Notes under the pieces: generated by a model
Told to the model about the DNA's origin: nothing
The model's input: only the letters and a program-made list of their open reading frames with translations
Databases searched by the model: none
Made by a program: the position numbers and the translations under genes
In this document: piece by piece, positions 16,130 to 25,042 of the stretch
Layout: each line of letters opens with the position of its first letter
Position numbering within the stretch: position 1 is the first letter of the stretch
DNA from: Patulibacter minatonensis DSM 18081
GTDB lineage: Bacteria > Actinomycetota > Thermoleophilia > Solirubrobacterales > Solirubrobacteraceae
Assembly (NCBI RefSeq): GCF_000519325.1
Contig: NZ_KI912613.1
Span: forward strand, 847,003-911,002
Length of the DNA stretch: 64,000 bases
Direction of reading: 5' to 3'

Positions 16130-17218
16130 TCAGCGGGCGGCGAGCAGCGCGAAGCTGTCGAGGTCCCGGGTCTGCTGGGCGCAGCGGGCGATCCAGGTGC
16201 GCCAGAGGCGGTCGCCGCGCTCGCTGCGCCGCACCGCACCGAGACCGAAGATCCCGGTCTGCAGCGGGTGGATCGCGTGGAGCCGGTAGTCGTTCCAGCA
16301 CTGCTCGGCGTCGACGTCCGTGACGCCACCGGCGACGAGCGCCTCGTGGTAGTGCCGGACGAGGTCGCGCTCGTGCGCCTGCCGGGTCTCGGTGGTCAGG
16401 CTGGTGCCGAGGAAGTACGCGAGGTCGATCGTCCCCTGGCCGTACCCGACGCCCTGCCAGTCCAGGACCGCGACCGGGACCTCGCCGCCGTTCGCGTCGA
16501 ACAGCAGGTTGTCGCCGCGGAGGTCGCTGTGCCAGAGGCAGCGGGGCTCGGCGAGGACGGCCTTCCAGGCGTCCGCGTGATCGACGAGCCGCGAGGCCTC
16601 CTGGACGTCGGCCTCCGGGATGAGGTCGCCGTAGGTCTCCGGGTACGACGCGACGAGCGCCCCGAAGCCGTCGGTCACGTGGGCGAAGGACGCGACCGTG
16701 CCGCCGAGCCAGTCCGTCGCCGCGAGCCGGTCGTCGCGCCACGAGCCGGCGTGGAGCGCCGCGGCCTGCTCGACGACGACGGCCGCCTCGTCGGCGGAGC
16801 AGCCCTCGATCTGGTCGACGATCCGGGCGGGCGCCATGTCCTCCATGAGGAGCACGAAGTCGATCTCGTTCGCCGCCAGCGCCGCGTGGACGGGCGTGGG
16901 GACGACCACCGGCAGCGTGGACGCGAGCTCCTGGTAGAAGCGGATCTCCGTGCGGTAGTAGCCGGACTCCTGCCCGAACTTCCTGCTCGTCTCCTCGACC
17001 GAGGCGAACTTGCCCACGAGCGTCTCCGGGCCCGCGCCGGCGGCGTCGTAGGAGAGGTGGAACCGGTAGGAGTCGGCGAGCTGGCCGGTGCCGCACGGCT
17101 CGTGCGTGACCGCGGTGACGGACCCTTCGCGGAGGGTGCCGGCCGCGCGGAGCGTCGCCGTCAGCCACCCGGGATCGATCGCGTCGAGGGGCACCACGGG
17201 TTCGGTCGTCGTCGTCAT
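16130..17218 (-). CDS. Aminoglycoside-phosphotransferase-like kinase 2
   Basis: The 362-residue kinase has an N-lobe lysine in TLVGKFAS (about 70), the catalytic loop WHSDLRGDNLLF (about 230) and VLDWQG (about 252). The HSDLRGDN spelling is nearer to the EcKinase/CHK-like branch than kinases 1 and 3, so its substrate may differ. It is followed by HRDHSWG protein B in the same operon. TAGCGT plus six bases precedes the ATG, so the transcript is probably leaderless. Likely substrates are hydroxylated lipids or acyl-CoA; this is inference. Confidence 0.8.
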   Translation of the reverse strand: MTTTTEPVVPLDAIDPGWLTATLRAAGTLREGSVTAVTHEPCGTGQLADSYRFHLSYDAAGAGPETLVGKFASVEETSRKFGQESGYYRTEIRFYQELASTLPVVVPTPVHAALAANEIDFVLLMEDMAPARIVDQIEGCSADEAAVVVEQAAALHAGSWRDDRLAATDWLGGTVASFAHVTDGFGALVASYPETYGDLIPEADVQEASRLVDHADAWKAVLAEPRCLWHSDLRGDNLLFDANGGEVPVAVLDWQGVGYGQGTIDLAYFLGTSLTTETRQAHERDLVRHYHEALVAGGVTDVDAEQCWNDYRLHAIHPLQTGIFGLGAVRRSERGDRLWRTWIARCAQQTRDLDSFALLAAR

Positions 17219-17224
17219 GCGCCG

Positions 17225-17278
17225 ACGCTATCCCGGACGACCACGGCCGCCGCGGTGCGCGTCTGGGGACTTCCACAG
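17225..17278 (-). promoter_or_regulatory. Leaderless promoter (TAGCGT) with YTGK-N8-MCAR box, shortened spacing
   Basis: The minus strand reads CTGTGGAAGTCCCCAG (17278-17263), then 32 bp, TAGCGT (17230-17225), CGGCGC and ATG. The spacing is ten bases, about one helical turn, shorter than at the other promoters carrying the box. Confidence 0.4.
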
Positions 17279-17321
17279 CGACCCCGTCGCCCTCGCCGTC
17301 CGGGTCCTGGGCCCGCGACGC

Positions 17322-19121
17322 CTACCCGTCGCCCGGAGCGGGGCGGTCCGTCCGGACCCCGCCCTCGAGCGCGACGAGCGCCGACTGCACGAGCAGCTGG
17401 GTGTCGGCGTCCCCGACGACGTCGTGGCCGGTGAGCTGCCGGATCCGGTTGAAGCGGTACCGGATCGTGTTCTCGTGCACCCCGAGCCGGACCGACGACG
17501 CTCGCACGCTGCGGCCGGTCGCGAAGAACGTCCCCACGGTCGTGAGGAGGTCCGCCATCCCCGGGTCGTCCTCGAGCAGCGGGCCGAGGACCTCGCGTGC
17601 GAGCTGTCCGGCCCGGGCCCGCGGCGTCAGGAGCAGGCGCGCGGGCCCCAGGTCCGCGGCCGTCACGATCGACGGTGCACCGGGCCGGTCGCGGCCCCAC
17701 TCCGCGAAGCGGCGGGCCTCCTCGAGCGCGGGGCCGAGATCCATCTCCTCGGCCTCCGTGCGGACGATGCCGATCCAGGCGTCGCCGAGGCCCGTCCCCG
17801 GTGCCAGCTCGAGGAGCGCACTCCGCAGCTCGCCGGGGTCGCCGCCCGCGGGAGCGGGGACGACGACCACGAGCCCGTCGTCCGTCCGCAGCACGACCCC
17901 GTCGCGACCACCCGGCCGGTCGAGGAGGCGCTCCTCCAGCCGCAGCGTCGTCTCCGCCGACCGCGCCGCGTCGCCCGGGGCGCCCACGAAGGCGATCAGG
18001 AGCGGCGGCCGCTCGCCCGGCGCGGACGTCCGTCCCGTGCGGGGGACGATGCCGAGGCGGTCGGCCGCCCGCATGTGCCGGTGGTCGGTGCCCTGCCGAC
18101 GATCGGCGTCCGTCCGCTCGATCCCGATGCCGAGCAGGTCGGCCACCCGGCGGACCAGCTCGACGTCCAGGCGCGCGATCGGCGTCCCCACCTCGGCGAC
18201 CGCGACGAGGCCCCGCGGTTCCTCGTCGGCCACCACCGGAGCGACGACCCAGCGCCGGCGGAGGCCCCGTTCGAGCGACGGCTCGACCACGCGCACGGCA
18301 CCCGCGCCAAGGTCGGCGGTCGCCGCCCGCAGCGCACGGATCGTCGCGGGCTCGAGCGCCACCGGGGGCCCGTCCGCGCCGCGGGGCCGCTCGCGGTGCT
18401 CGACGCCCCCCGTGGGCCCGATCCGCAGGATCTCGCGGCCCAGCTGGTCGGCCAGCACGCGCAGCACGGCGCCGTCGTTGAACGGGCCGCGCGCGAGCGC
18501 GCTGAGCCGCGGCTGGATCCGGTGCAGGCCGTTGGCGGCGCGCCGCTCCTGCTCGAGCTCCCGGAGCGCCGAGGGGAGCTGCGCCGACCGCCGCGTCCGT
18601 CCTGCCCACCGGCCCACCAGGGTCCCGAACGTGCCGACCTGCTCGAGCATCGCGGCGTCCACGCCCTGGGCCCGGCGGGCCCCGTCGAGCAGGAAGAGCC
18701 CGGTCACGCGGTCCTCGTCGATCATCGGCACGCCGAGCAGCGACGCGGTGTTCCAGGCGCGGGGGGCGGCGAGCGCCATCCGCGCGTCCGACCGCGCGTC
18801 GGCGACGAACACCGGCCGCGCGGTGCTGATCAGCTCGGACGTCACCTCGTCGGACCGGCCGCCGACGACGAGCCGCCGGACGGTCTCGTCGATGTCGGAG
18901 GGGACGCCGAGACGGCCACGGAAGCGGCGCGTGGTCGGCTCGCGGAGGTACACGCCGCAGCGCTCCATCCCGGTGGTGCGCAGCAGCATCCGGGCCGCGG
19001 CGGCCAGGAGGACGTCGGGCCGGGGATCGTCCCCGACCGCGTGCACGACCTCCCCGAACGCGCGGGCCGCGTCGGTGCGGGCCGCGTCCGTCGCGGCACC
19101 TCGTTCGGAGCTGCTGGTCAT
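17322..19121 (-). CDS. GAF-PucR family transcriptional regulator 2
   Basis: The 599-residue paralogue of regulator 1 has a GAF domain (about 20-180; ERCGVYLREP, TASLLGVPMIDEDRVTGLFLLD) and a C-terminal HTH containing VHENTIRYRFNRIRQLTG. The middle region is the most divergent part. ATG at 19121 follows GAGGACCGGG. It is flanked by kinase 2 downstream and ligase C divergently upstream, both of which carry the YTGK-N8-MCAR box, so these are candidate targets. Confidence 0.85.
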   Translation of the reverse strand: MTSSSERGAATDAARTDAARAFGEVVHAVGDDPRPDVLLAAAARMLLRTTGMERCGVYLREPTTRRFRGRLGVPSDIDETVRRLVVGGRSDEVTSELISTARPVFVADARSDARMALAAPRAWNTASLLGVPMIDEDRVTGLFLLDGARRAQGVDAAMLEQVGTFGTLVGRWAGRTRRSAQLPSALRELEQERRAANGLHRIQPRLSALARGPFNDGAVLRVLADQLGREILRIGPTGGVEHRERPRGADGPPVALEPATIRALRAATADLGAGAVRVVEPSLERGLRRRWVVAPVVADEEPRGLVAVAEVGTPIARLDVELVRRVADLLGIGIERTDADRRQGTDHRHMRAADRLGIVPRTGRTSAPGERPPLLIAFVGAPGDAARSAETTLRLEERLLDRPGGRDGVVLRTDDGLVVVVPAPAGGDPGELRSALLELAPGTGLGDAWIGIVRTEAEEMDLGPALEEARRFAEWGRDRPGAPSIVTAADLGPARLLLTPRARAGQLAREVLGPLLEDDPGMADLLTTVGTFFATGRSVRASSVRLGVHENTIRYRFNRIRQLTGHDVVGDADTQLLVQSALVALEGGVRTDRPAPGDG

Positions 19122-19491
19122 CCCGGTCCTCGACCGTGCCCCGCGGCCCGGTCCGTCGCGATCGCCTACCGCCGGGGAGACTGCCGGGTCCACGCGCAGG
19201 GTGCGCCGACGTCGCCTGCGGTGTGTGCTCCCACGGCCCTCCGGAGACGGCCGCCCGCGCACCGGACCCCGACGGGGCCCGGATGTCCTCCGGAGGCCGC
19301 CCCCGCGAGCGTCGGCGCGCCCGGACGGTGGCAGCGCGCCGCTCCTGGCGTCGCCCGCCACGTCGGGCCGTGCGGCCTCGCGCGCGGGCACTGTGCGGCC
19401 CTCCAGCGACCGGGGCACGAGCGTTGACGCGCCAGCTCGCCGCGGATACAAGAACGGTGTACCCCTCCCGCCGACGCGACACAGGACCCTT
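19122..19491. other. 370-bp divergent intergenic region
   Basis: No credible gene is present. The left two thirds show only high GC and short dyads. The right end holds the ligase C promoter: a YTGK-N8-MCAR box at 19391-19406, TTGACG at 19424 and TACAAG at 19447. Confidence 0.6.
19391..19452 (+). promoter_or_regulatory. Ligase C promoter with YTGK-N8-MCAR box
   Basis: The box CTGTGCGGCCCTCCAG (19391-19406) is followed by TTGACG (19424-19429), a 17-bp spacer and TACAAG (19447-19452). This is the only boxed promoter here with a near-consensus sigma70 -35. The box centre is about 60 bp before the predicted start near 19459. Confidence 0.5.
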
Positions 19492-21258
19492 ATGACGCAG
19501 ACCACGCAGCCCGTCGTCGAGGACGACGCCATCACCGAGGCGCTCCGCCAGCACACCCTTCCGGCGGCGTTCCAGGTCACGGTGGCGTCCAAGGGCGACG
19601 CCCCGGCGCTCCGGGACCACGGCTCCGACACCGTCCTGACGTGGGCCGAGTACGGCGCCCGCGTGCGCTCCATCGCCGCCGGACTGGCCGCGCTCGGCAT
19701 CGGCAAGGGCGACACCGTCGCGCTGATGATGGGCAACCGCCACGAGTTCCACCTGCTCGACGTCGGCGCCATGCACCTCGGTGCCGTGCCGTTCTCGATC
19801 TACCAGACGAACCCGGCGCCGCAGATCCTGCCGATGATCGAGATCGCGCAGCCGCGCGTGCTGATCGCCGAGGCCCAGTACCTGCCCGTGATCGAGCAGG
19901 TCCTCGCGCAGACCGACTCGATCGAGAAGGTCGTCCTCGTCGACGGCGAGGGCCAGGGCGACACGATCACGCTCGCCGACCTCGAGGCCGGCGGCTCCGC
20001 GGACTTCGACTTCGACGCCGCGTGGAAGGCCATCGAGGCCGAGGACTTCGCGTGCATCGTGTTCTCCTCCGGGACCACCGGGCGTCCCAAGGGCGTCGAC
20101 TGGAGCCACGGCGCGCTGATGGAGAACCTCCGCGGGCAGCACACGATCGCGCCCGTCAGCCCGGACGGCCGGGTCGTATCCGCCCTGCCGATGGCGCACC
20201 TGCTGGAGCGCTTCGTCGGCCACTGGTCGCAGATCGCGTTCGGCTACGACCTGACGGCCCTCGGCGACGCGAAGCAGCTCGGCGCCGCCCTCGGCGCGTC
20301 CCGCCCGACCCGCTTCTACGGCGTGCCGCGGATCCTCGAGAAGCTCGCGATCGGGGCCAAGGGCATCGCGGGATCGAGCCCGGAGCTCCAGGCCGCGTTC
20401 GACGAGAACCTCGAGCTCGTCCGCAAGGACGCCCACGCGGTCGAGAACGATCCGGCCCGCATCGACGCCATCCGCCCGATCCGGCAGAAGCTCGGCGTCG
20501 ACGACGCCGAGTGGCGCCTCTCCGCCGGGGCCCCGGCGCGCGTGGACATCCTCGAGGCGTGGGCGGCCCTCGGCCTGCCGGTCGCCGAGACCTGGGGCAT
20601 GTCCGAGAGCGCGATGTCCCTCATGAACCCGCCGACGGCGGTCAAGTTCGGCACCGTCGGCAAGCCGCTGCAGAGCTTCCAGGCCAAGCGCGCCGAGGAC
20701 GGCGAGATGCTCCTGAAGGGGCCGATCTTCTCCGGCTACCACGGGCAGCCCGAGCTGACGGACGAGGCCGTCGTCGACGGCTGGCTGCACACCGGCGACG
20801 TCATCGAGATCGACGACGACGGCTACATCAAGGTCGTCGACCGCAAGAAGGAGCTCCTGATCAACTCGGCGGGCAAGAACATCGCGCCGGTGATGGTCGA
20901 GAACCGCGTCAAGCAGCAGTCGCCGATCATCGGCCAGGTCGTCGCGCTCTGCGACCAGCAGCCCTACCTCACGGCCCTGGTCGTCGTCGACGAGGAGGAG
21001 CTCGTGGCGTTCGCCTCCAAGAACGGGCTCGAGGGGTCGCCCGAGGAGCTGCGCACGGCCCCGGAGGTCGCCGCCGAGGTCGAGCGCGCGGTCGCCGCCG
21101 CGAACGAGACCCTGGCGCGCGTCGAGCAGATCAAGAAGCACACCCTGCTCGACGAGTTCTGGGTCCCGGGGACCAACGAGGTCACCAACACGATGAAGCT
21201 GCGCCGCAAGAACATCGCGAAGTCGCACGCGTCGTTCATCGAGGCGCTCTACGCCTGA
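19492..21258 (+). CDS. AMP-forming acyl-CoA ligase C
   Basis: The 588-residue ligase has P-loop IVFSSGTTGRPKGV, AETWGMSES, the hinge DRKKELLINSAGKNIAP and a C-terminal TNTMKLRRKNIAKSH; the invariant catalytic lysine is in TMKLRR. The C-terminus FIEALYA resembles that of ligases B and D, so the three form a local subfamily, probably long-chain or bulky acid-CoA ligases. The ATG at 19492 is supported by the promoter 40 bp upstream. It is divergent from GAF-PucR regulator 2 and convergent with the GMC gene. Confidence 0.9.
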   Translation: MTQTTQPVVEDDAITEALRQHTLPAAFQVTVASKGDAPALRDHGSDTVLTWAEYGARVRSIAAGLAALGIGKGDTVALMMGNRHEFHLLDVGAMHLGAVPFSIYQTNPAPQILPMIEIAQPRVLIAEAQYLPVIEQVLAQTDSIEKVVLVDGEGQGDTITLADLEAGGSADFDFDAAWKAIEAEDFACIVFSSGTTGRPKGVDWSHGALMENLRGQHTIAPVSPDGRVVSALPMAHLLERFVGHWSQIAFGYDLTALGDAKQLGAALGASRPTRFYGVPRILEKLAIGAKGIAGSSPELQAAFDENLELVRKDAHAVENDPARIDAIRPIRQKLGVDDAEWRLSAGAPARVDILEAWAALGLPVAETWGMSESAMSLMNPPTAVKFGTVGKPLQSFQAKRAEDGEMLLKGPIFSGYHGQPELTDEAVVDGWLHTGDVIEIDDDGYIKVVDRKKELLINSAGKNIAPVMVENRVKQQSPIIGQVVALCDQQPYLTALVVVDEEELVAFASKNGLEGSPEELRTAPEVAAEVERAVAAANETLARVEQIKKHTLLDEFWVPGTNEVTNTMKLRRKNIAKSHASFIEALYA

Positions 21259-21305
21259 GGTTCGGGGCCGGCCCGCGATCCGCGCGGCCGGCCACCGGCC
21301 GCCGC

Positions 21306-22865
21306 CTACCCGGCGGCGGCGGTCGTCGTCCGCGACGCCCCCGCCGATCGGACCAGGTCGGCCGCGCGCCAGGCGATCATCATCGTCGGCGCGTTGATGT
21401 TCGCCGAGGTGACCGTCGGGATCACGGAGGCGTCGACGACCCGCACGTTCGTCGTCCCGCGCAGGCGCAGCGCCGGGTCGACGACGGCCTCGCCGTCGGT
21501 GCCCATCCTGCAGGTGCCCGACGGGTGGAACCACGTGCCGGCCGCGCGGCGCCCGAAGTCGCGGAGCGCCTCGGGGCCCGAGACGTCGGGGCCCGGGATG
21601 GCCTCGCCGGCGTTCCACGCACGGAGCGGCCCCGCGTTCGCGAGCTCGCGGGAGATCTCGATCGAGCGCACGACGGCCTGCACGTCGGCCTGCTCGCGGA
21701 GGTAGGCCGGATCGATGAGCGGCGCGACGGCCGGGTCCGCGGTCGCGAGCCGCACCGAGCCGCGGCTCTGCGGCTTCAGCACCGACGGGACGATCGCGAA
21801 GCCCTCCGCCGGTCCGGTGACGCCCTCCGGCGGATACGGGATGTGGGGGACCGCGAACTGCAGGTCGGGGTAGGTCAGCGCCGGGTCGCTCTTCCCGAAG
21901 AGGCCGACCTCGGAGAACTGGTACCGCCCGGCCGGGACGGGCCTCGCGTTGTGGAACGTGACCGGCGCACCGAGGTGGTCGTGGAGGTTCCGCCCCACGC
22001 CCGACAGGTCGATCCGGACGTCCACGCCCAGGGCGGTCAGCTCGTCGGCGGGCCCGACGCCGGAGAGCAGCAGGAGCTTGGGCGTGTCGATCGCCCCGCA
22101 GGCCAGGACGACCTCGCCCGCCGCACGGGCCACGTGGAGCCCGCCGTCCCGCTCGTACTCGACCCCGTCGACCCGGTCCTCGGTCGCCCAGAGGAGCCGC
22201 CGGGCGTGCGCGCCCGTCACGACGGTCAGGTTCTCGCGGCCCATCGCCGGCGCGAGGAACGCCTGCGCGGCGCTCTGCCGGCGCCCGTCGGCGATGGTCA
22301 GCGGGTTGTAGCCCGCACCCTCGATCGTGGCCCCGTTGAGATCGTCGTTGCGCGCGAAGCCGAGCTCCACGGCCGCCTCGATCGCGGCCTCGGAGATCGG
22401 GTGCGGCGGGTCCGGGAGGCTGATCCGCAGCGGCCCGTCGAGGCCGTGCAGCGCCGGGTCGCCCGTCGGGTGGTGCTCGAGCGCCTTGAACGCCGGGAGC
22501 ACGCTCTCCCAGTCCCAGCCGACGTTGCCGAGCATCGCCCAGTGGTCGTTGTCCCGGCGCGTGCCGCGCAGGTAGACCATCGCGTTGATCGACCCGCTGC
22601 CGCCGAGCACCTTCCCGCGCGGGAAGAAGACCTCGCGTCCCGCCGCGGACTGCTGCGGCGTCGTCCGGTAGGACCAATCGACCTCGGACCCCATGAGGAG
22701 CGGCCACGCCGTCGGCTCGTGGATCTCGGGCTTCGTGTCCGCGCCGCCGGCTTCGAGCAGCAGGACCCGGGCGTCGGGGTCCTCCGACAGCCGGGCCGCG
22801 AGGATGCAGCCGGCCGAGCCGCCGCCGACGATCACGACGTCGTGCTCCGTGCGCCCCTGGGTCAT
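21306..22865 (-). CDS. GMC-family oxidoreductase (choline dehydrogenase-like)
   Basis: The 519-residue flavoprotein has the N-terminal FAD fold (VVIVGGGSAGCILAARLSED), the GMC signature FPRGKVLGGSGSINAMVYLRG in part, and the C-terminal catalytic pair: His in WFHPSGTCRMG and Asn in SANINAPTMM. GMC enzymes oxidise primary or secondary alcohols; relatives include choline, alkanol and polyethylene-glycol dehydrogenases. In this setting it may oxidise a terminal alcohol made by the neighbouring P450. Its ATG overlaps the stop of a seven-codon upstream ORF by ATGA. Confidence 0.88.
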   Translation of the reverse strand: MTQGRTEHDVVIVGGGSAGCILAARLSEDPDARVLLLEAGGADTKPEIHEPTAWPLLMGSEVDWSYRTTPQQSAAGREVFFPRGKVLGGSGSINAMVYLRGTRRDNDHWAMLGNVGWDWESVLPAFKALEHHPTGDPALHGLDGPLRISLPDPPHPISEAAIEAAVELGFARNDDLNGATIEGAGYNPLTIADGRRQSAAQAFLAPAMGRENLTVVTGAHARRLLWATEDRVDGVEYERDGGLHVARAAGEVVLACGAIDTPKLLLLSGVGPADELTALGVDVRIDLSGVGRNLHDHLGAPVTFHNARPVPAGRYQFSEVGLFGKSDPALTYPDLQFAVPHIPYPPEGVTGPAEGFAIVPSVLKPQSRGSVRLATADPAVAPLIDPAYLREQADVQAVVRSIEISRELANAGPLRAWNAGEAIPGPDVSGPEALRDFGRRAAGTWFHPSGTCRMGTDGEAVVDPALRLRGTTNVRVVDASVIPTVTSANINAPTMMIAWRAADLVRSAGASRTTTAAAG

Positions 22866-22885
22866 GTGTGCACCGTCTCGTCCAT
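22862..22885 (-). CDS. Possible seven-residue leader ORF coupled to the GMC gene
   Basis: ATG at 22885 opens the peptide MDETVHT, whose TGA overlaps the GMC ATG (ATGA). It is preceded by GGAGGAGG at good spacing, whereas the GMC start itself has only a weak site. The same bases also form a -10-like GAGGTT six bases before this ATG, so the leader may be read from a leaderless transcript. Ribosomes ending here could reinitiate on the GMC gene. Confidence 0.35.
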   Translation of the reverse strand: MDETVHT

Positions 22886-22891
22886 GGCCCG

Positions 22892-22955
22892 AACCTCCTC
22901 CGGCGCCCGCCGCCCGGCAAGCGCGCCGCGGTGCGCGGTCTGTCGACTTCCACAG
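22892..22955 (-). promoter_or_regulatory. GMC promoter with YTGK-N8-MCAR box
   Basis: The minus strand has CTGTGGAAGTCGACAG (22955-22940), 42 bp, then GAGGTT (22897-22892). The box shares GTCGACAGACCGCGC with the P450 upstream region at 27784-27799. Confidence 0.42.
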
Positions 22956-22987
22956 ACGCGTCCTGCGGAGGTGCCGGGCGCCCGGGC

Positions 22988-24847
22988 TCAGGCCTCCGCC
23001 GTGGCCGGAGCCCCGGTCGCGGGGTCGCCGAAGTCCGGCAGCGCCGGGTGTCCCTGGAGCCGCAGCACGAGCAGCGCGGTCTGCACGCTGAGCTGGGCGT
23101 GGGCGTCGGCCGCGACGTCGAGGCCCGTGAGTTCCCGCACGCGGTTCAGCCGGTAGCGCACCGTGTTCTCGTGGATCCCGAGCGCGACCGCGGAGTGCCT
23201 GATGTTGCGTCCGTGGTCCGTCAGCGACTGGAGGGTGCGCAGGAGGTCCGCGGACGGCTCGTCGTCGGTGAGCAGCCTGCCGAGGACGTCGGTCACGAAG
23301 CGGTCGAGCTCCGCGCGCTCCGCGTGGGCGACGAACAGCCGGGCAGCACCGAGGTCGTCGGCCGCGAGGACCCCGCGTCGCCCGCCGTCGCCGGTCCGCG
23401 TCAGGCAGCGGGCGGTCTCGCGGGCCTCGCGGTAGGCGCGCGGCATCTCGTGCGGATCGCGGCAGATCGTCGACAGGCCCGCCACGACGTCGGGCCCGTC
23501 GAGCGCGGCGCAGGCGCGGGCGACCGCCGCCTTGACCTCGGCGACGGCCGCGAGCGGCGGGACGTCCCGCGCGACGCCGATCATCAGCGCGACGCCCTCC
23601 GGGCCCTTCGTCGCGAGGACGTCCCGGACCCCGGCCCCGTGGAGCGCCCCGACCAGCGCCTCGCCGTCGATCGTCGTCCGCCGCGTCGGGTCCCCGACGA
23701 ACGCGACGACCCGCGGCGCCCGGAGCTCGACCCCGAGGAAGGCCGCGCCCCGCGCGACCTCGGCGGAGTCGTACGTGCCCCGGATCAGGAGCCGGGCGAG
23801 CGTCGACCGCGCGTCGAGCGACGCCAGGGCGGTGCGCCGCTGGACCGTCAGCTCCAGCGCGACGTGCGCGGCGATCCGCCGGAGCGTCCGGTCGTCCGCC
23901 GTCGTCAGGCGGGTCCGGCGCTCCGCGACCACGACCCACCCCCAGCGCTCCCCGTCGAGGTCGATCGGGGCGGCCAGGTGCCGGTGGCGGAGACCGGCGT
24001 CGAGCAGCGCGGGGACGGCGACGGCGCCGCCGGGCGGGGCGTCGTCGAGGAGCGCGCGGACCCGGGGGTGGTCGGGCGCGGTCTCGTGCAGCCGCACCGG
24101 CGCGTCCCCCGCGGCCTCGGCCCCCGCGACGCGGCGACCGTTCGCGTCGTAGACGACGACGGAGCGCTCGAGCAGTCCGCCGCCGGTCTCCACGAGCCCC
24201 GTGATGCCGCCGTCCCGGAGCACGATCCCGCCGAGCCGCTCGTCGGCGACGACCGTGCCGGCGAGGACCTGCGCGCGCCGCTGCAGCGCGCGGGCGTCGG
24301 CCGCGTCGGCGTCCGCCGCCCGCAGCCGCAGCAGCGTCGCGACGGTCAGCGCGGCGATCTCGCCCGCCACGGCCACCTGCGCGTCGGTGAACGGATGGGT
24401 CCGCCCCGCGTTGTCGGCGATCAGGAAGCCGACGGTCCCGCCGTCGAGGAGCAGCGGGACGGCGAGCAGCGCGGTGACGTCCCACGAGCGGAGGACGCCC
24501 GTCGCCGCCGACGGGCCGCGCTGCAGGTCGCGGGCCACGAGCGAGCGGCCCTGCGCCGCGGCCCCCCGGATGAGGTCGTCGGAGGGGCCGCCGATCCGCA
24601 GGCCGCGGACGGCCTCGTCGAGCGCGGCACCCGGGTGGCCGGCGCGGCCGGTGAAGTCCTTCCGGCCGTCCTCGCGGAGGTAGACGGAGCACCGCGCGAC
24701 CGGGAGCGCCTCCGTGATCGCCCGCGCGGCGGCGCGGAGCAGGGCGTCGACGTCCGCTGCCGCGAAGAGCGCCCGGGCGGCGGCGAACGCGCCGCGGCGG
24801 GCGTCGAGGACCGGAGCGTCCTGCGGGTCGCCGTCGGGCGTCGTCAC
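22988..24847 (-). CDS. GAF-PucR family transcriptional regulator 3
   Basis: The third paralogue has 619 residues: a GAF domain (about 20-170; ARCSVYLREDG, VTALLAVPLLLDGGTVGFLIAD), a second divergent sensory region, and a PucR-type HTH (IHENTVRYRLNRVRELTG) near the C-terminus. The GTG at 24847 lacks a Shine-Dalgarno but GACGCT lies exactly six bases before it, so the message is probably leaderless. It sits between the GMC gene and a divergent acyl-CoA dehydrogenase, both with the YTGK-N8-MCAR box. Confidence 0.85.
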   Translation of the reverse strand: MTTPDGDPQDAPVLDARRGAFAAARALFAAADVDALLRAAARAITEALPVARCSVYLREDGRKDFTGRAGHPGAALDEAVRGLRIGGPSDDLIRGAAAQGRSLVARDLQRGPSAATGVLRSWDVTALLAVPLLLDGGTVGFLIADNAGRTHPFTDAQVAVAGEIAALTVATLLRLRAADADAADARALQRRAQVLAGTVVADERLGGIVLRDGGITGLVETGGGLLERSVVVYDANGRRVAGAEAAGDAPVRLHETAPDHPRVRALLDDAPPGGAVAVPALLDAGLRHRHLAAPIDLDGERWGWVVVAERRTRLTTADDRTLRRIAAHVALELTVQRRTALASLDARSTLARLLIRGTYDSAEVARGAAFLGVELRAPRVVAFVGDPTRRTTIDGEALVGALHGAGVRDVLATKGPEGVALMIGVARDVPPLAAVAEVKAAVARACAALDGPDVVAGLSTICRDPHEMPRAYREARETARCLTRTGDGGRRGVLAADDLGAARLFVAHAERAELDRFVTDVLGRLLTDDEPSADLLRTLQSLTDHGRNIRHSAVALGIHENTVRYRLNRVRELTGLDVAADAHAQLSVQTALLVLRLQGHPALPDFGDPATGAPATAEA

Positions 24848-24930
24848 ATCGCCAGCGTCGCAGACGGACCACGGGCCCCGGCGGGTCTCGTCGCCGCGTC
24901 GGTGTCGACGTCCCCAGGCGCGACCGCGGA

Positions 24931-24994
24931 CTGGCCGAGTCGACAGCAGGGCGTCGTCGGCCGGGTCGTTCCACCGGCCCCCGTCACCTACGTT
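24931..24994 (+). promoter_or_regulatory. Acyl-CoA dehydrogenase promoter with YTGK-N8-MCAR box
   Basis: CTGGCCGAGTCGACAG (24931-24946) is followed after 42 bp by TACGTT (24989-24994); no good -35 is visible, as expected for an activator-dependent promoter. The predicted start is near 25001, leaving a 42-base leader with GGAAGGA before the ATG. Confidence 0.45.
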
Positions 24995-25042
24995 CGACGG
25001 AGGCGAGCGCCCCGCTCGCGGCAGACGACGGAAGGACCCACC

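Noticed and set aside
22940..22955. SOS (LexA) box
   Set aside because: CTGT-N8-ACAG has the form of the enterobacterial LexA site, but the actinobacterial LexA site is different, the associated genes are catabolic, and the position near -60 suits an activator rather than a repressor.
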